A stretch of DNA of 55,394 nucleotides from Cognatiluteimonas weifangensis (GTDB taxonomy: Bacteria; Pseudomonadota; Gammaproteobacteria; Xanthomonadales; Xanthomonadaceae): positions 1 through 55,394 of the forward strand of contig NZ_QVPD01000015.1 of assembly GCF_003416885.1 (NCBI RefSeq). Direction: 5' to 3'. The position numbers and the translations under genes were made by a program. Positions 1 to 9,308 of this stretch are shown in pieces (the first letter of the stretch is position 1; every line of letters starts with the position of its first letter). The notes below the pieces were generated by a model. That model was not told the DNA's origin. It did not search any database and was given only the letters and a program-made list of their open reading frames with translations.

Positions 1-98
1 GCCTGTGCGGGACCGTCGGCGGCATGGATGCCGCCGAGGAGCCTACAGGGACGTATTCACGGCGTGTCCCGCACAGGCCGGGCCGCCGGCTTCCCCCG
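1..98 (-). repeat. Dispersed palindromic element, copy 1 (5' end cut by window edge)
   Basis: This is the reverse complement of the 110-bp element seen at 37214-37323 and 55284-55393. The visible part runs from one GCCTGTGCGGGA arm through the inner palindrome around CGGCGGCATGG to the other arm, TCCCGCACAGGC. The outer end of the first arm lies beyond the window. A terminator or REP-like role is possible. No reading frame here looks like a gene. Confidence 0.85.
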
Positions 99-117
99 CG
101 GAGGTTTCCGCGCAGGA

Positions 118-172
118 AGGACGTATTCACGACGATATGCCGCAAGGCCAGGGCCACCGGCTTCCCGCAGAG
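118..172 (-). repeat. Degenerate partial copy of the palindromic element
   Basis: After the first copy, the stretch beginning GGACGTATTCACG recurs and leads into CCACCGGCTTCCC. This is the same order as in the intact element, but the middle is changed and the inner palindrome is missing. It looks like a decayed tandem remnant. Positions 173-314 hold no other recognisable gene or structure. Confidence 0.6.
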
Positions 173-315
173 GTTCCCGTGTATGGGAGATCGGGTCCAA
201 GAAGGGTTGTCTCGGGTGCAGGCCGCCCCCACACCGGCTTAACGGCTGCGGTGCTGGGGTAGGGGGCAACAGGTGCAGCGTTCCATGAACGAAACGCTCG
301 GAACTCTCCAGCGCG

Positions 316-345
316 TTAGCAGTCATACATGGCCACTGCTAAACT
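316..345 (+). promoter_or_regulatory. Candidate sigma-70 promoter for rpoH, possibly leaderless
   Basis: TTAGCA (316-321) and TAAACT (340-345) are separated by 18 bp and each match the sigma-70 consensus at four of six positions. A start site six to eight bases after the -10 box would fall at about 351-353, on the ATG preferred for rpoH. Independently, TTAGCAGT and ACTGCTAA form an 8-bp inverted repeat across this stretch. Confidence 0.35.
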
Positions 346-352
346 GGCCCCC

Positions 353-1231
<879 letters not shown>

Positions 1232-1283
1232 GGTCGCCTGCGCCCGCCCGGCGCTGCTGCGACCGACTTCCAGGAAATGGCGC

Positions 1284-1307
1284 AACGGCCCGGGAAACCG
1301 GGCCGTT
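1284..1307 (+). terminator. Hairpin downstream of rpoH
   Basis: AACGGCCCGG and CCGGGCCGTT form a perfect 10-bp stem around a GAAA tetraloop, 50 bp after the rpoH stop. There is no real U-run, only CGCGTTCG, so intrinsic termination would be weak. Its place and stability still suggest the transcript end. Confidence 0.6.
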
Positions 1308-1433
1308 CGCGTTCGGGGCCGATCGCATTCGCGTCCGGCCGCGACTCGCCGCGCTGCGCACGTTGCGCAAGGATCGGATAGCGCCGGCGTCGGCCGCGGC
1401 GCAGGCTGTGCGCCCCCGATCCCCGGAGCATCC

Positions 1434-1898
1434 ATGCATTACCTGATCAGTGGTCTGCCGCTGCCGCCATTCCAGCCGTTGTTCGGCCTCGATGCCGCGG
1501 CCCTGCGCCCGCACGGCGCCGTGCGCACGGTCGCCGACGGTCCGGGCTATCCCTGCCGCATCACCCTCGAGGACGCGACACCCGGCGAAACCCTGCTGCT
1601 TCTGCCCTGGCAACACCTCGACGCGGATACGCCGTATCGCGCCGGCGGCCCGATCTTCGTGCGCGAATCGGCAACCGCGCAGGCGGTGTTCCGCGATCAG
1701 GTCCCGGAGCAGCAGCGCAGCCGCCTGCTGTCGGTGCGCGCCTACGACGCGGCAGGCTGGATGCTCGATGCCGAAGTCGACGAAGGCGTGCGGCTGGAGG
1801 CGTTGATCGATCGCTTCTTCGCCGACCGGCGCGTGTCGTTCCTGCAGGTGCACAACGCGCGCCGCGGCTGTTATGCCTGCCGCGTCGACCGCGGTTGA
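1434..1898 (+). CDS. DUF1203 family protein
   Basis: A 154-residue cytosolic protein with no signal peptide or membrane segment. It reads as a complete DUF1203 protein: N-terminal MHYLISGLPLPPF, a central GETLLLLPWQHLDADTPYR segment, and a C-terminal HNARRGCYACRVDRG ending with two cysteines. The function of the family is unknown to me. The gene follows rpoH by about 200 bp. Its last 28 bases overlap the tail of the convergent ndh gene, so the two transcripts would be antisense at their 3' ends. The start is the ATG at the end of a GC-rich leader; no strong ribosome-binding site is evident. Confidence 0.8.
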   Translation: MHYLISGLPLPPFQPLFGLDAAALRPHGAVRTVADGPGYPCRITLEDATPGETLLLLPWQHLDADTPYRAGGPIFVRESATAQAVFRDQVPEQQRSRLLSVRAYDAAGWMLDAEVDEGVRLEALIDRFFADRRVSFLQVHNARRGCYACRVDRG

Positions 1899-3154
1899 TC
1901 CGCAGCGGCATCGCCGAGGATGATGCGCGCGGCCCGCTGGTAGCTCCAGTAGGCCCAGGTCCAGCTGAGCATGACCGAGAGCCGGTTGCGGAAGCCGATC
2001 AGGAAGTAGATGTGCGCGGTGAGCCAGAACCACCACGCCAGCGCCCCGGTCAGCCGCAACCGGCCCAGGTGCACCACCGCGGCCATGCGGCCGATGGTGG
2101 CGAGATTGCCGAAGTCGCGGTAGCGGAACCGCGGCGCCGGCTTGCCGGCCAGGCGTGCGCGGATCGCAGCGGCGACCTGCCGGCCCATCTGCTTGGCCGC
2201 CGGCGCCACCCCCGGTACCGGCCGGCCGTCGGGACGCTGCACGCTGGCCAGATCGCCGGCGACGAATATCTCCGGCGCCCCGGCAACGCTCAGGTCCGGC
2301 TGCACCGGCACGCGCCCGGCACGGTCCAGCGGCACGCCGAGCGTGCGCGCCAGCGGCGAGGCCGCCACCCCGGCCGCCCACAGCACCGTGCGTGCGGGGA
2401 TGCGGTCCGCGCCCACGCACACGCCGTCGGCGTCGATCGCCTGCACCGGCTGCCCGGTGCGGACCTCGACCCCGAGCCGTTGCAGCTGCGCGCGGGCGTG
2501 CGCTGACAAGGCTTCGGGAAAGCTCGCCAGCACCCGCGGCCCGGCTTCCAGCAGCAGCACGCGCGCCGCGCCCGGATCGATGCGCCGGAACTCGCGCGCC
2601 AGCGTGTGCCGCGCGATCTCCACCAAAGTGCCGGCCAGTTCCACCCCGGTGGGCCCGCCGCCGACGATGGCGAAGGTGAGCCAGGCGCGGCGCGCCGCCG
2701 GATCGTGTTCCGCTTCCGCGCGCTCGAACGCCGAGAGGATGCGGCGCCGGATGTGCAGCGCATCGTCCAGCGTCTTCAGTCCGGGCGCATGGTCGGCCCA
2801 GTCGTCGTGGCCGAAATAGGCGTGGGTGGCGCCGCTGGCCAGCACCAGGAAGTCGTAGTCGACGCCGCGGCCGTTGGTGCAGAGCACGCGCCGCGCGCGG
2901 GTGTCGATGGCTGCGACCGTCTCCATCAACACCGTGGCGTTGCGTTGCCGGCGCAGGATGTGGCGCAGGGGCGCGGCGATGTCGGGCGCGGACAGGCCGG
3001 CGGTGGCGACCTGGTACAGCAGCGGCTGGAACAGGTGGTGGTTGCCGCGGTCGAGCAGGGTGACGCGGACCGGTGCCGCGGCCAGCGCGCGCGTGGCCCA
3101 GAGCCCGGCGAATCCCCCGCCGACGATCACCACGTGGCACGGTGTGGCAGGCAT
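1871..3154 (-). CDS. ndh: Type II NADH dehydrogenase (NAD(P)/FAD-dependent oxidoreductase)
   Basis: Single-subunit, non-proton-pumping NADH:quinone oxidoreductase attached to the inner membrane. Two Rossmann folds are clear: an FAD-binding VVIVGGGFAGLWATRAL at residues 8-24 and an NADH-binding AIVGGGPTGVELAG near the middle. The second FAD signature, IFVAGDLASV, follows. The C-terminus (WWFWLTAHIYFLIGFRNR and beyond) has the aromatic, amphipathic character used for membrane attachment. I place the start at MPATPCHV, giving 427 residues, because the 29 upstream residues are basic, low-complexity and unlike the family. The 3' end overlaps the convergent DUF1203 gene by 28 bp. Confidence 0.88.
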   Translation of the reverse strand: MPATPCHVVIVGGGFAGLWATRALAAAPVRVTLLDRGNHHLFQPLLYQVATAGLSAPDIAAPLRHILRRQRNATVLMETVAAIDTRARRVLCTNGRGVDYDFLVLASGATHAYFGHDDWADHAPGLKTLDDALHIRRRILSAFERAEAEHDPAARRAWLTFAIVGGGPTGVELAGTLVEIARHTLAREFRRIDPGAARVLLLEAGPRVLASFPEALSAHARAQLQRLGVEVRTGQPVQAIDADGVCVGADRIPARTVLWAAGVAASPLARTLGVPLDRAGRVPVQPDLSVAGAPEIFVAGDLASVQRPDGRPVPGVAPAAKQMGRQVAAAIRARLAGKPAPRFRYRDFGNLATIGRMAAVVHLGRLRLTGALAWWFWLTAHIYFLIGFRNRLSVMLSWTWAYWSYQRAARIILGDAAADQPRSTRQA

Positions 3155-3385
3155 GCGGCGCGCATTGTCGCATCCGCGCCGACCGCGTGTCCGGCGCGGG
3201 GTCCGGCCGCGCCGGAAGCGGATCCTGATTGCCGCCATCATTCCCGCGGCAGCGGAGGCCGGAGTCCTCGGGTCGTCACGATCGAAGATCCCGCATGGGC
3301 GACCTACGTGGGCCTACCGGCGTCTGCCGCGAATCTGTGGTTGCGGACCTGACGCGCAGGCGTCGACGGGTTCGGCCGCCCTTGT

Positions 3386-5593
3386 CTAGTAGAGGTCCAC
3401 CGGATCCACGTCCAGCGACCAGCGCAGCCGGCGTCCCTCCGGCAACGCGCGCAGCGCGGGCAACGCGGCGTCGAGCGCGGCGTGCAGCGCGCCGCGCTGC
3501 GGCGAGGACAGCAGCAACTGCGCGCGCTGGTAGCCGGCGCGGCGCGGCATCGGCGCTGGCAGCGGTCCGTGCAGCTCGATGCCGGTATCGGCGCCGGCGC
3601 TGCGCAGCAGATCCTTCGCCGCCTGCAGGAACTGCAGCGGCGGGTCGGCGTGCCTGGCCTCCGCACGCAGCAGCGCCAGATGCGCGAACGGCGGAAAGCC
3701 GGCGGCTGCGCGCTGCGCGAGCTCGCTGTCGGCGAAGGCGTGGTAGCCGCCGTGGACCAGCAGTTGCAGCAACGGATGCTCCGGATGGTGGGTCTGCAGC
3801 ACCACCGTGCCGCGGCGCTCGGCGCGGCCGGCGCGGCCGGCGACCTGGATCAGCAGCTGCGCCAGCTTCTCGTGGGCGCGGAAGTCGGCGCTGAACAGGC
3901 CCTCGTCCACGCCCACCACCGCCACCAGGGTCAGCTGCGGCAGGTCGTGGCCCTTGGCCAGCATCTGCGTGCCGACCAGGATGCCGGGGCGCGCGCCGAG
4001 TCCGGCCAGCAACGCCGCCAGCGCGTCGCGGCGACGGGTGCTGCCGCGGTCCACGCGCAGCACCGGCACGTCGGCGAATTGCTGCGTCAGCCATTCCTCC
4101 AGGCGCTCGGTGCCCACGCCCTGCGGCTGCAGCGCCAGCCCGCCGCAGTCGGGGCAGGCCGGCGGGACCGGCCGCCGCGCGCCGCAGTGATGGCATTGCA
4201 GCCGGCGGCCGCCGCCGTGCACGGTCATCGGGGTACCGCTGGCCGGCGTGCTGCAGCGCGGACACTGCGCGCTCCAGCCGCAGTCGTGGCACAGCAGCAC
4301 CGGCGCGTAGCCGCGGCGGTTCTTGAACACCAGCACCTGGCCGCCGGCGTCGAGCGCGCCGTGGATCGCCGCCAGCAGCTCCGGCGACAAGCCGGCCTGC
4401 AGCGGTCGCTTGCGCACGTCGAGCACGCGTACCGTGGGCGGCTGCGCGGCACCGGCGCGCTGCGACAGGCGCAGGTGCGCGTAGCGGCCGCCGCGCGCAT
4501 TGGCCAGCGACTCCAGCGACGGCGTGGCGCTGCCCAGCAGCACCGGCACCGCCAGCGCCTTGCCGCGCACCAGGGCGAAATCGCGCGCGTGGTAGCGGAT
4601 GCCGTCGAGCTGCTTGTAGCTGCCGTCGTGCTCCTCGTCGACCACGATCAGCCCGGCGTCGGGCAGCGGCGTGAACACCGCCGAGCGGGTGCCGACCACC
4701 ACTCGCGCCTCGCCGCGCCAGGCCGCGGTCCAGACCCGGGCGCGCTCGTTGTCGTTGAGGCCCGAATGCAGCGCGTGCACCGGCACCCCGAGGCGCGCGC
4801 GGAAGCGCGCCAGCATCTGCGGCGTCAGCCCGATTTCCGGCACCAGCACCAGCGCCTGGCGACCGCGCGCCAGGCACTCGGCGATCGCCTGCAGGTAGAC
4901 CTCGGTCTTGCCGCTGCCGGTGACGCCATCCAGCAGCAGCGGTGCGAAGCCGGCCTGCGCCGCGTCGCGCACGGCCGCGATCGCGGCCTGCTGCTCGGCG
5001 TTGGCCACGGGCGCGATCGCGCTGGGCGCCGGTGCCAGCGTGTGGGCGGGGATCGCGCTGCGGACGGCCAGGCCGCGGCGCTCGAGCGCACGCGCGGCGC
5101 TGCGCCAGCCGCGCCCGGCTGCGGTATCGAGCGCGTCCTCGTCGCGTGGCCCCGCCTGCAGCAGGGTCGCCAGCCGCTGCGGCTGGCCGACGCGCAGGCG
5201 CGGCAGCGCGGTGTGTCCGGCCTCGGTCAGCTGCCAGGCCCAGGCGTGGGTGTCGGGCAACGGTTCGCCGCGGCGCAGCGCCGCCGGCAGTGCGGTTGCC
5301 AGCACTTCGCCCGGCGGCGCATGGGTGTAGCGCGCCAGCCAGCGCAACGACTGCAGCAGCTCGCCGTGGAACAGGGGCTCGGGGTCCAGTTGCGCCAGCA
5401 GCGGGCGCAGCTCCGCGCGCGCCTCCGCCGGCGCGATACCGGCCACGATCCCGACCAGTTCGCGGCTGCCGAACGGCACCCGGACTCGGCACCCGATGCG
5501 CTCGGCCTGCACCGGCCTGCCGTCGGCAGGCAGGTAATCGAAGGCCTGCGGCAGCGGTAGCGGCAGCAGGACCTGGTAGGCGGACATGGGCAT
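3386..5593 (-). CDS. priA: Primosomal protein N' (replication restart helicase PriA)
   Basis: 3'-to-5' superfamily 2 DNA helicase that reloads the replisome at stalled forks. The 735 residues match the family length. An N-terminal DNA-binding region comes first, then Walker A GVTGSGKTEV near residue 225, the DEEH box near residue 318 and GSATPS. A zinc-binding insert of paired cysteines follows (CHDCGWSAQCPRC, then CHHCG and CPDCG). Helicase motifs VGTQMLAKGHD and QVAGRAGRAERRG precede the C-terminal domain. An alternative start two codons later (MSAYQV, 5587) is equally good. The 231 bp between its stop and ndh hold nothing recognisable. The gene is read away from the DnaA-box region at 5714-5736. 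Confidence 0.96.
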   Translation of the reverse strand: MPMSAYQVLLPLPLPQAFDYLPADGRPVQAERIGCRVRVPFGSRELVGIVAGIAPAEARAELRPLLAQLDPEPLFHGELLQSLRWLARYTHAPPGEVLATALPAALRRGEPLPDTHAWAWQLTEAGHTALPRLRVGQPQRLATLLQAGPRDEDALDTAAGRGWRSAARALERRGLAVRSAIPAHTLAPAPSAIAPVANAEQQAAIAAVRDAAQAGFAPLLLDGVTGSGKTEVYLQAIAECLARGRQALVLVPEIGLTPQMLARFRARLGVPVHALHSGLNDNERARVWTAAWRGEARVVVGTRSAVFTPLPDAGLIVVDEEHDGSYKQLDGIRYHARDFALVRGKALAVPVLLGSATPSLESLANARGGRYAHLRLSQRAGAAQPPTVRVLDVRKRPLQAGLSPELLAAIHGALDAGGQVLVFKNRRGYAPVLLCHDCGWSAQCPRCSTPASGTPMTVHGGGRRLQCHHCGARRPVPPACPDCGGLALQPQGVGTERLEEWLTQQFADVPVLRVDRGSTRRRDALAALLAGLGARPGILVGTQMLAKGHDLPQLTLVAVVGVDEGLFSADFRAHEKLAQLLIQVAGRAGRAERRGTVVLQTHHPEHPLLQLLVHGGYHAFADSELAQRAAAGFPPFAHLALLRAEARHADPPLQFLQAAKDLLRSAGADTGIELHGPLPAPMPRRAGYQRAQLLLSSPQRGALHAALDAALPALRALPEGRRLRWSLDVDPVDLY

Positions 5594-5713
5594 GGCGGCA
5601 GTCTAGCGAGGCGGCCGGCGACGGCGCGCGCGGCCGAGTACCAGTTGCGGCAACTAGTTGTGACCCGGACCAGAAAAAAGGTGCAAGCGTCTGACGGAAC
5701 AGGGTTTTTGTCT

Positions 5714-5736
5714 TTATCCACACGAATTGTGGATAA
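5714..5736. promoter_or_regulatory. Palindromic pair of perfect DnaA boxes
   Basis: TTATCCACA (5714-5722) and its exact complement TGTGGATAA (5728-5736) are separated by five bases. Both match the high-affinity E. coli DnaA box. They lie 120 bp upstream of priA in an unusually AT-rich gap. DnaA control of priA or of the rightward genes is a reasonable inference; binding is not shown. Confidence 0.6.
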
Positions 5737-5761
5737 CCCTGTGCATGCCGCTTGGGGATGA

Positions 5762-5794
5762 CCGCGCAATGAAGCCTGTTCAAGCATTGCGCGG
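5762..5794. other. Stem-loop in the priA upstream gap
   Basis: CCGCGCAATG and CATTGCGCGG form a perfect 10-bp stem around a 13-base loop. An AT-rich tract follows, roughly 5802-5870, containing AAAAAAG and TTAATTATGG. The element sits between divergent genes, so it is not an ordinary terminator for either. The rest of the 5594-6039 gap holds no gene that I can see. Confidence 0.5.
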
Positions 5795-6012
5795 TGCATG
5801 GCGAAAAAAGTACCAAACCAACTTAATTATGGAAAATCAATGTGTTATGCGTGAAACATCGCCATGACGCAGCGTGGCGCCGGCGTGAATCAGTCGTTCA
5901 GGGCTGTCGGATTACTGCTGTGCACAACCGTTTGCACTGAAATCCTTGGCCCTGCCTTGCGGAGCGTGCGTTTGTCGCTTGTCAAGCCGGTTTTCGCCGC
6001 CGCGCCGATGGC

Positions 6013-6018
6013 TATGAT
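6013..6018 (+). promoter_or_regulatory. Possible -10 box upstream of the sigma-like gene
   Basis: TATGAT lies 22 bp before the ATG at 6040 and matches the -10 consensus at five of six positions. No convincing -35 box is found 16-18 bp upstream; TTTTCG is the best candidate. If used, the leader would be only about 15 bases. Confidence 0.3.
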
Positions 6019-6039
6019 GCCGGCGATGAAGCCGAGCCG

Positions 6040-7017
6040 ATGACTGCCCGCCCGCCTGCTCCCGCCGCCACCACGACGGCCCTGGCCGCGTTCCTGCGTG
6101 GCGTCGAGCGCCGCGCGGCGCTGTTCGCGCAACTGCAATGCGGCGACGCCGGCAGCGGCGACGCCGCCCTGGCGCAGGTCTTGCCTGCATTCGCCGCCGA
6201 GGCCCGGCAGTGGCCGCTGGCGGACTGGGATCGGCGCTTCTGGAGCGGCCTGCTGGCCACGCCGATGCTGCGCGCGGTGCCCCGGCACGCGCATTGGCCG
6301 GCGCCGTTCGCGGCCCTGGCGCGGCTGGGCGGCGGCCCGCGCGCGGCCCTGCTGCTGCGCCTGGTCGCCGGGCTGGAGGAAGCGGAAGCGGCGGCGGTGC
6401 TGGGCATCGCCGCACCGACCTACCGCCTGGCGCTGCAGCGTGCCGTGCCGCGGCGCACCGATGGCCGCGCCGACATGCAGGCCTGGCACGCACTCGAAGC
6501 CGCCGTCGCCACCGCGCTGCGGCAGCTGCCCGCGCAACGCCTGGCCGCGCTCGCGCGATTGCGCGAAGCCGCGCTCGCCGGCGCCGGGGCCGACGTCGCA
6601 CCCGCGTCGCGCGCCCGGCCGCGACCCTCGTCCCGGCGGGGCACGGCCGCCGCGCCGCCGCGCTGGCTGCTGCCGCTGCTGTGGAGCGCACTGGCGGCGT
6701 GCGCACTGGCCTTCGCCGCGACCTTCCTGCCGGCACTGCACGCGCCGCCGGCCGCCGACGGCAGCCAGCGTATCCAGCGGGCGCCGCTGCCCGCCGCGGC
6801 GCCGATGGCGACTTTCGATCCGCACACCGCGCTGCTCAGCCACCCCGATTTCGACTGGCTGCTGGCCGCTCCCGATCCGGCGCTGCTGCGCGACCTGGAT
6901 TTCTACGCCTGGTATGCCGCCGAGCTGGCCGCGCAGCCGGCGGCCGCGCTGCCGCTGGCGGATGCGGCGCAACCGCTGCCCGCCGTCGCCGGAGAGAACG
7001 CCGATGCCACGCCCTGA
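6040..7017 (+). CDS. Membrane-anchored protein with a sigma-70 region-4-like segment
   Basis: A 325-residue protein rich in alanine and leucine. Residues about 104-140 (LLLRLVAGLEEAEAAAVLGI and onward) resemble sigma factor region 4.2: an 'EAEAAAVLGI...TYRLALQRA' helix-turn-helix pattern. A single hydrophobic helix at about residues 209-230 (WLLPLLWSALAACALAF) would anchor it. The C-terminal third would then be periplasmic and ends in DFYAWYAAELA repeats of small residues. No good sigma region 2 is visible, so it is unlikely to be a working sigma factor. It overlaps the following DUF3106 gene by 14 bp, so the two are translationally coupled and probably act together. The function is unknown. 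Confidence 0.7.
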   Translation: MTARPPAPAATTTALAAFLRGVERRAALFAQLQCGDAGSGDAALAQVLPAFAAEARQWPLADWDRRFWSGLLATPMLRAVPRHAHWPAPFAALARLGGGPRAALLLRLVAGLEEAEAAAVLGIAAPTYRLALQRAVPRRTDGRADMQAWHALEAAVATALRQLPAQRLAALARLREAALAGAGADVAPASRARPRPSSRRGTAAAPPRWLLPLLWSALAACALAFAATFLPALHAPPAADGSQRIQRAPLPAAAPMATFDPHTALLSHPDFDWLLAAPDPALLRDLDFYAWYAAELAAQPAAALPLADAAQPLPAVAGENADATP

Positions 7018-7633
7018 GCGGTGGCTCGCCGGCGGCGCGTTGCTGTGGCTGGCTACCGCGGCGCTGGCCCTCGGTGCGCAGGACCTATCGCTGCCGCTGT
7101 CGGTGCCGCCGCCGCTGCAGCAGCAGCTGCGCGAGCGCCAGGCCCGATGGCAGGCGTTGGCCCCGGCGCAACAGCAGGCGCTGCAACAGCGCCGCCGCGC
7201 CTGGGACGCGCTGCCGCTGGCCGAGCGCCGCGAACGCCGCGAGCGCTGGCAGGCCTGGCAAGCGTTGCCGCCGCGCGAGCAATGGCAGGTGCGCACTGCC
7301 GCGGACGCTTTCGCCGCGCTGCCGCCGGCGCAGCAGCAGGCGTTGCGCGCGCATTACGCGCTGCTCGATGCCGGCACCCGCCACGGCTGGCTGCTGGGCC
7401 CCACGCTGGGCGCGGCGTACCCGCGGCTGCAGCCGTTGCTGCTGCAGGTGCCGGCGGCGCAGCGTGCGCCGCTGCTGGCGGTGTTGCGGACGCTGACGCC
7501 GGCCGAGCTGGACGCTCTCGCCATCCTCGCGCAGCGCATCGCACCGCCGCAGCGCGATGCCCTGCGGCGCGAGCTGATCTCGACCTCCGCCGCCAACCGC
7601 GCGGCGTGGTTGCGGGCCCGGCTGGAGCGTTAG
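7004..7633 (+). CDS. DUF3106 domain-containing exported protein
   Basis: A 209-residue protein that begins with a signal peptide (WLAGGALLWLATAALALGAQ). It continues with the repeated W/L-rich helices typical of DUF3106 (RWQALAPAQQQALQQRR, then RWQAWQALPPREQW and FAALPPAQQQALRAHY). The repeats place LPP/LAP turns about every 25 residues, suggesting a periplasmic helical-hairpin protein. The chosen ATG lies within the end of the upstream gene (14-bp overlap), which supports coupling to the sigma-like membrane protein. Pairing of these two genes recurs in relatives as far as I know, but no biochemical role is established. It converges with the DUF4286 gene; the 81-bp gap has no clear terminator. 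Confidence 0.8.
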   Translation: MPRPERWLAGGALLWLATAALALGAQDLSLPLSVPPPLQQQLRERQARWQALAPAQQQALQQRRRAWDALPLAERRERRERWQAWQALPPREQWQVRTAADAFAALPPAQQQALRAHYALLDAGTRHGWLLGPTLGAAYPRLQPLLLQVPAAQRAPLLAVLRTLTPAELDALAILAQRIAPPQRDALRRELISTSAANRAAWLRARLER

Positions 7634-7714
7634 GGCGGCGTCCCGGGGCTGCCGCTGCCGGCCTCGGCGTCGGACCGGCGCGGGCGTGCCCACGGGCAGC
7701 CCGACACGGCGCCG

Positions 7715-8035
7715 CTAGCAGGCGTGGCTTGCGACAGGCGCCAGTACCCGCCGGCTGGCGCGGAAGCGGTCGCCGAAACGGGCGATGCCGTCGGCGCGCA
7801 TCCGCGCTGCGTGGTCGCGCAGGTAGGCGTCGAAGGCGGCGCGGTCGCGCAGCGCGTACTGCACGCACAGCGCGGCTGTCCCGGCAGGCGGCGCGGGTTC
7901 CAGCACCTCGAAGATGCGCGCGCCGGTGAAGCCGGGCAGGGCGAGGATGTCGGCGACGTGCGCGTCGAGCCAGGCGCGGTAATCGGCGGCGATCGCGGCG
8001 TCGATCTCCAGCGTCACCTCGTAGACGACGCTCAT
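7715..8035 (-). CDS. DUF4286 family small protein
   Basis: A 106-residue protein with a ferredoxin-like, dimeric alpha/beta-barrel pattern. It starts MSVVYEVTLEIDAAIAADY, then WLDAHVADILALPGFTGARI and RDHAARMRADGIARFGDRF. This is the signature of DUF4286, a relative of antibiotic-biosynthesis monooxygenase folds. No catalytic role is known to me. The start codon overlaps the stop of the upstream DUF3667 gene (ATGA at 8032-8035), so the two are one translationally coupled unit. It could act as a small cytosolic binding protein; the context does not say which ligand. Confidence 0.78.
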   Translation of the reverse strand: MSVVYEVTLEIDAAIAADYRAWLDAHVADILALPGFTGARIFEVLEPAPPAGTAALCVQYALRDRAAFDAYLRDHAARMRADGIARFGDRFRASRRVLAPVASHAC

Positions 8036-9177
8036 GCCCACACCAGGCTGGCGAGCACGGTGAAGGCCACGCCCAGCGACAGCAGCACCAGGTAGCACAC
8101 GCCGAGCACGGCGTACTTCAGCAGGGTCATCGTCCAGCCCTGGCCGTACACGCGCTTTTGCGTCAGCAGCAGCGACAGCGGCATCCACGCGAACAGCAGG
8201 CCCTCGGCGGTGGCGGCGAACGCGCCCAGCCGCGGCAGCGCCGTGCCGAGCGCGGAGAACGCGAACACCAGCAGCAACGCCAGGCACAGGAAGGCATGGC
8301 TGTGCAGCGCCACGATCAGGTGCTCCATGTACAGCCGGCGCTTGAACAGGTAGGCCAGCTTGAGCATCAGCGCAAAGATCGGCAGCAGCACGAACAAGGT
8401 GGAAGGCAACGCGCCGAGCACCGCGTTCTTGAGCCGGTCCGGATCCTTCTTCAGTTCGGCGATGTTGTCGCGCCCTTTCTCGACCTGCTGGTTGATCCAG
8501 CGGTTGGCGAAGCCCGGCAGCCAGCGGACGTGGACCGGATTGGCGACCGGATCCCAGGGCCGGCCGTTGAAGATCAGTTCGGGCTTGGTGGCGTCCCCGA
8601 CCGTTGCCGGTGGCTCGCCGCGCGCGGCCGCGGCCCGCAGTTCGGCGATGCGCTTGTCGGCGTTGGCGCGCACCGCGGCCGCGCCGGCATCCACGCCGGC
8701 GCGGGCGCCGGGCACGTTGCCCGGAATCTGCGCGCGCGCCCGCGCCAGCTCCTGCAGGGTCTGGTTGCGCAACTGCTCGACCGCGGCGATCGTGGTCGCT
8801 TGCGCGAAGCGCTCCTGGCTCTCCAGCCGCAGCGTCTCGTCGCCGAAGCTGATCGTCAGCTGCGCGACGAAGAAGGTGACGATGCTCAGGAACACGAACA
8901 GCCGCACCGGACTGACGTAGCGCACGCGGCGGCCGGCGAAATATTCGCGGCTGAGATAGCCGGGCCGGGCCAGCAGCGGCCACAGGGTGCGGAAAATGCG
9001 CGTGTCCAGGTTGAGCACGCTGTCGAGGAAGTCGCCGACGATGCTGCTGAAATGGCGCACCAGACCGGTGACCGGCTGCCCGCAGCGGTAGCAGTGCGGC
9101 CCCAGCAGCGGCGTGCCGCAGTTCTGGCACAGCGGCGCGGCGCGGTCGGCGGGTACGGCGACGGCAGGCTCGGGCAT
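8032..9177 (-). CDS. DUF3667 domain-containing membrane protein
   Basis: A 381-residue protein with an N-terminal zinc-ribbon-like knuckle (CQNCGTPLLGPHCYRCGQ, residues about 17-34) followed by the DUF3667 core (GLVRHFSSIVGDFLDSVLNL and RPGYLSREYFAGRR). Membrane segments begin with RLFVFLSIVTFFVAQL. A long soluble loop rich in charged residues follows, then four hydrophobic segments at the C-terminus. I chose the ATG giving MPEPAVAV, because the extra 21 upstream residues are basic and unlike the family. The function is unknown. Its stop overlaps the DUF4286 start. It diverges from the MATE exporter at 9309, and the 131-bp gap probably carries both promoters. Confidence 0.82.
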   Translation of the reverse strand: MPEPAVAVPADRAAPLCQNCGTPLLGPHCYRCGQPVTGLVRHFSSIVGDFLDSVLNLDTRIFRTLWPLLARPGYLSREYFAGRRVRYVSPVRLFVFLSIVTFFVAQLTISFGDETLRLESQERFAQATTIAAVEQLRNQTLQELARARAQIPGNVPGARAGVDAGAAAVRANADKRIAELRAAAARGEPPATVGDATKPELIFNGRPWDPVANPVHVRWLPGFANRWINQQVEKGRDNIAELKKDPDRLKNAVLGALPSTLFVLLPIFALMLKLAYLFKRRLYMEHLIVALHSHAFLCLALLLVFAFSALGTALPRLGAFAATAEGLLFAWMPLSLLLTQKRVYGQGWTMTLLKYAVLGVCYLVLLSLGVAFTVLASLVWA

Positions 9178-9308
9178 GGCGGTGTCTCCGCGCGCCGGGT
9201 GCGCGCATCGTGATCGGTGCCGCCCCGGTAAGATAGCCACTCGCCGCGACCCGGCGCCAGCGCCGCGGCCGTTGCGTGCGCGGCCGCAGTCGCCGGCGCG
9301 CCGCTCCC

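Noticed and set aside
5594..6039. Chromosomal origin (oriC)
   Set aside because: Only two DnaA boxes are seen, and none of dnaA, dnaN, recF, gyrB, rpmH, rnpA or mnmE is nearby. I keep it as a DnaA-box site only.
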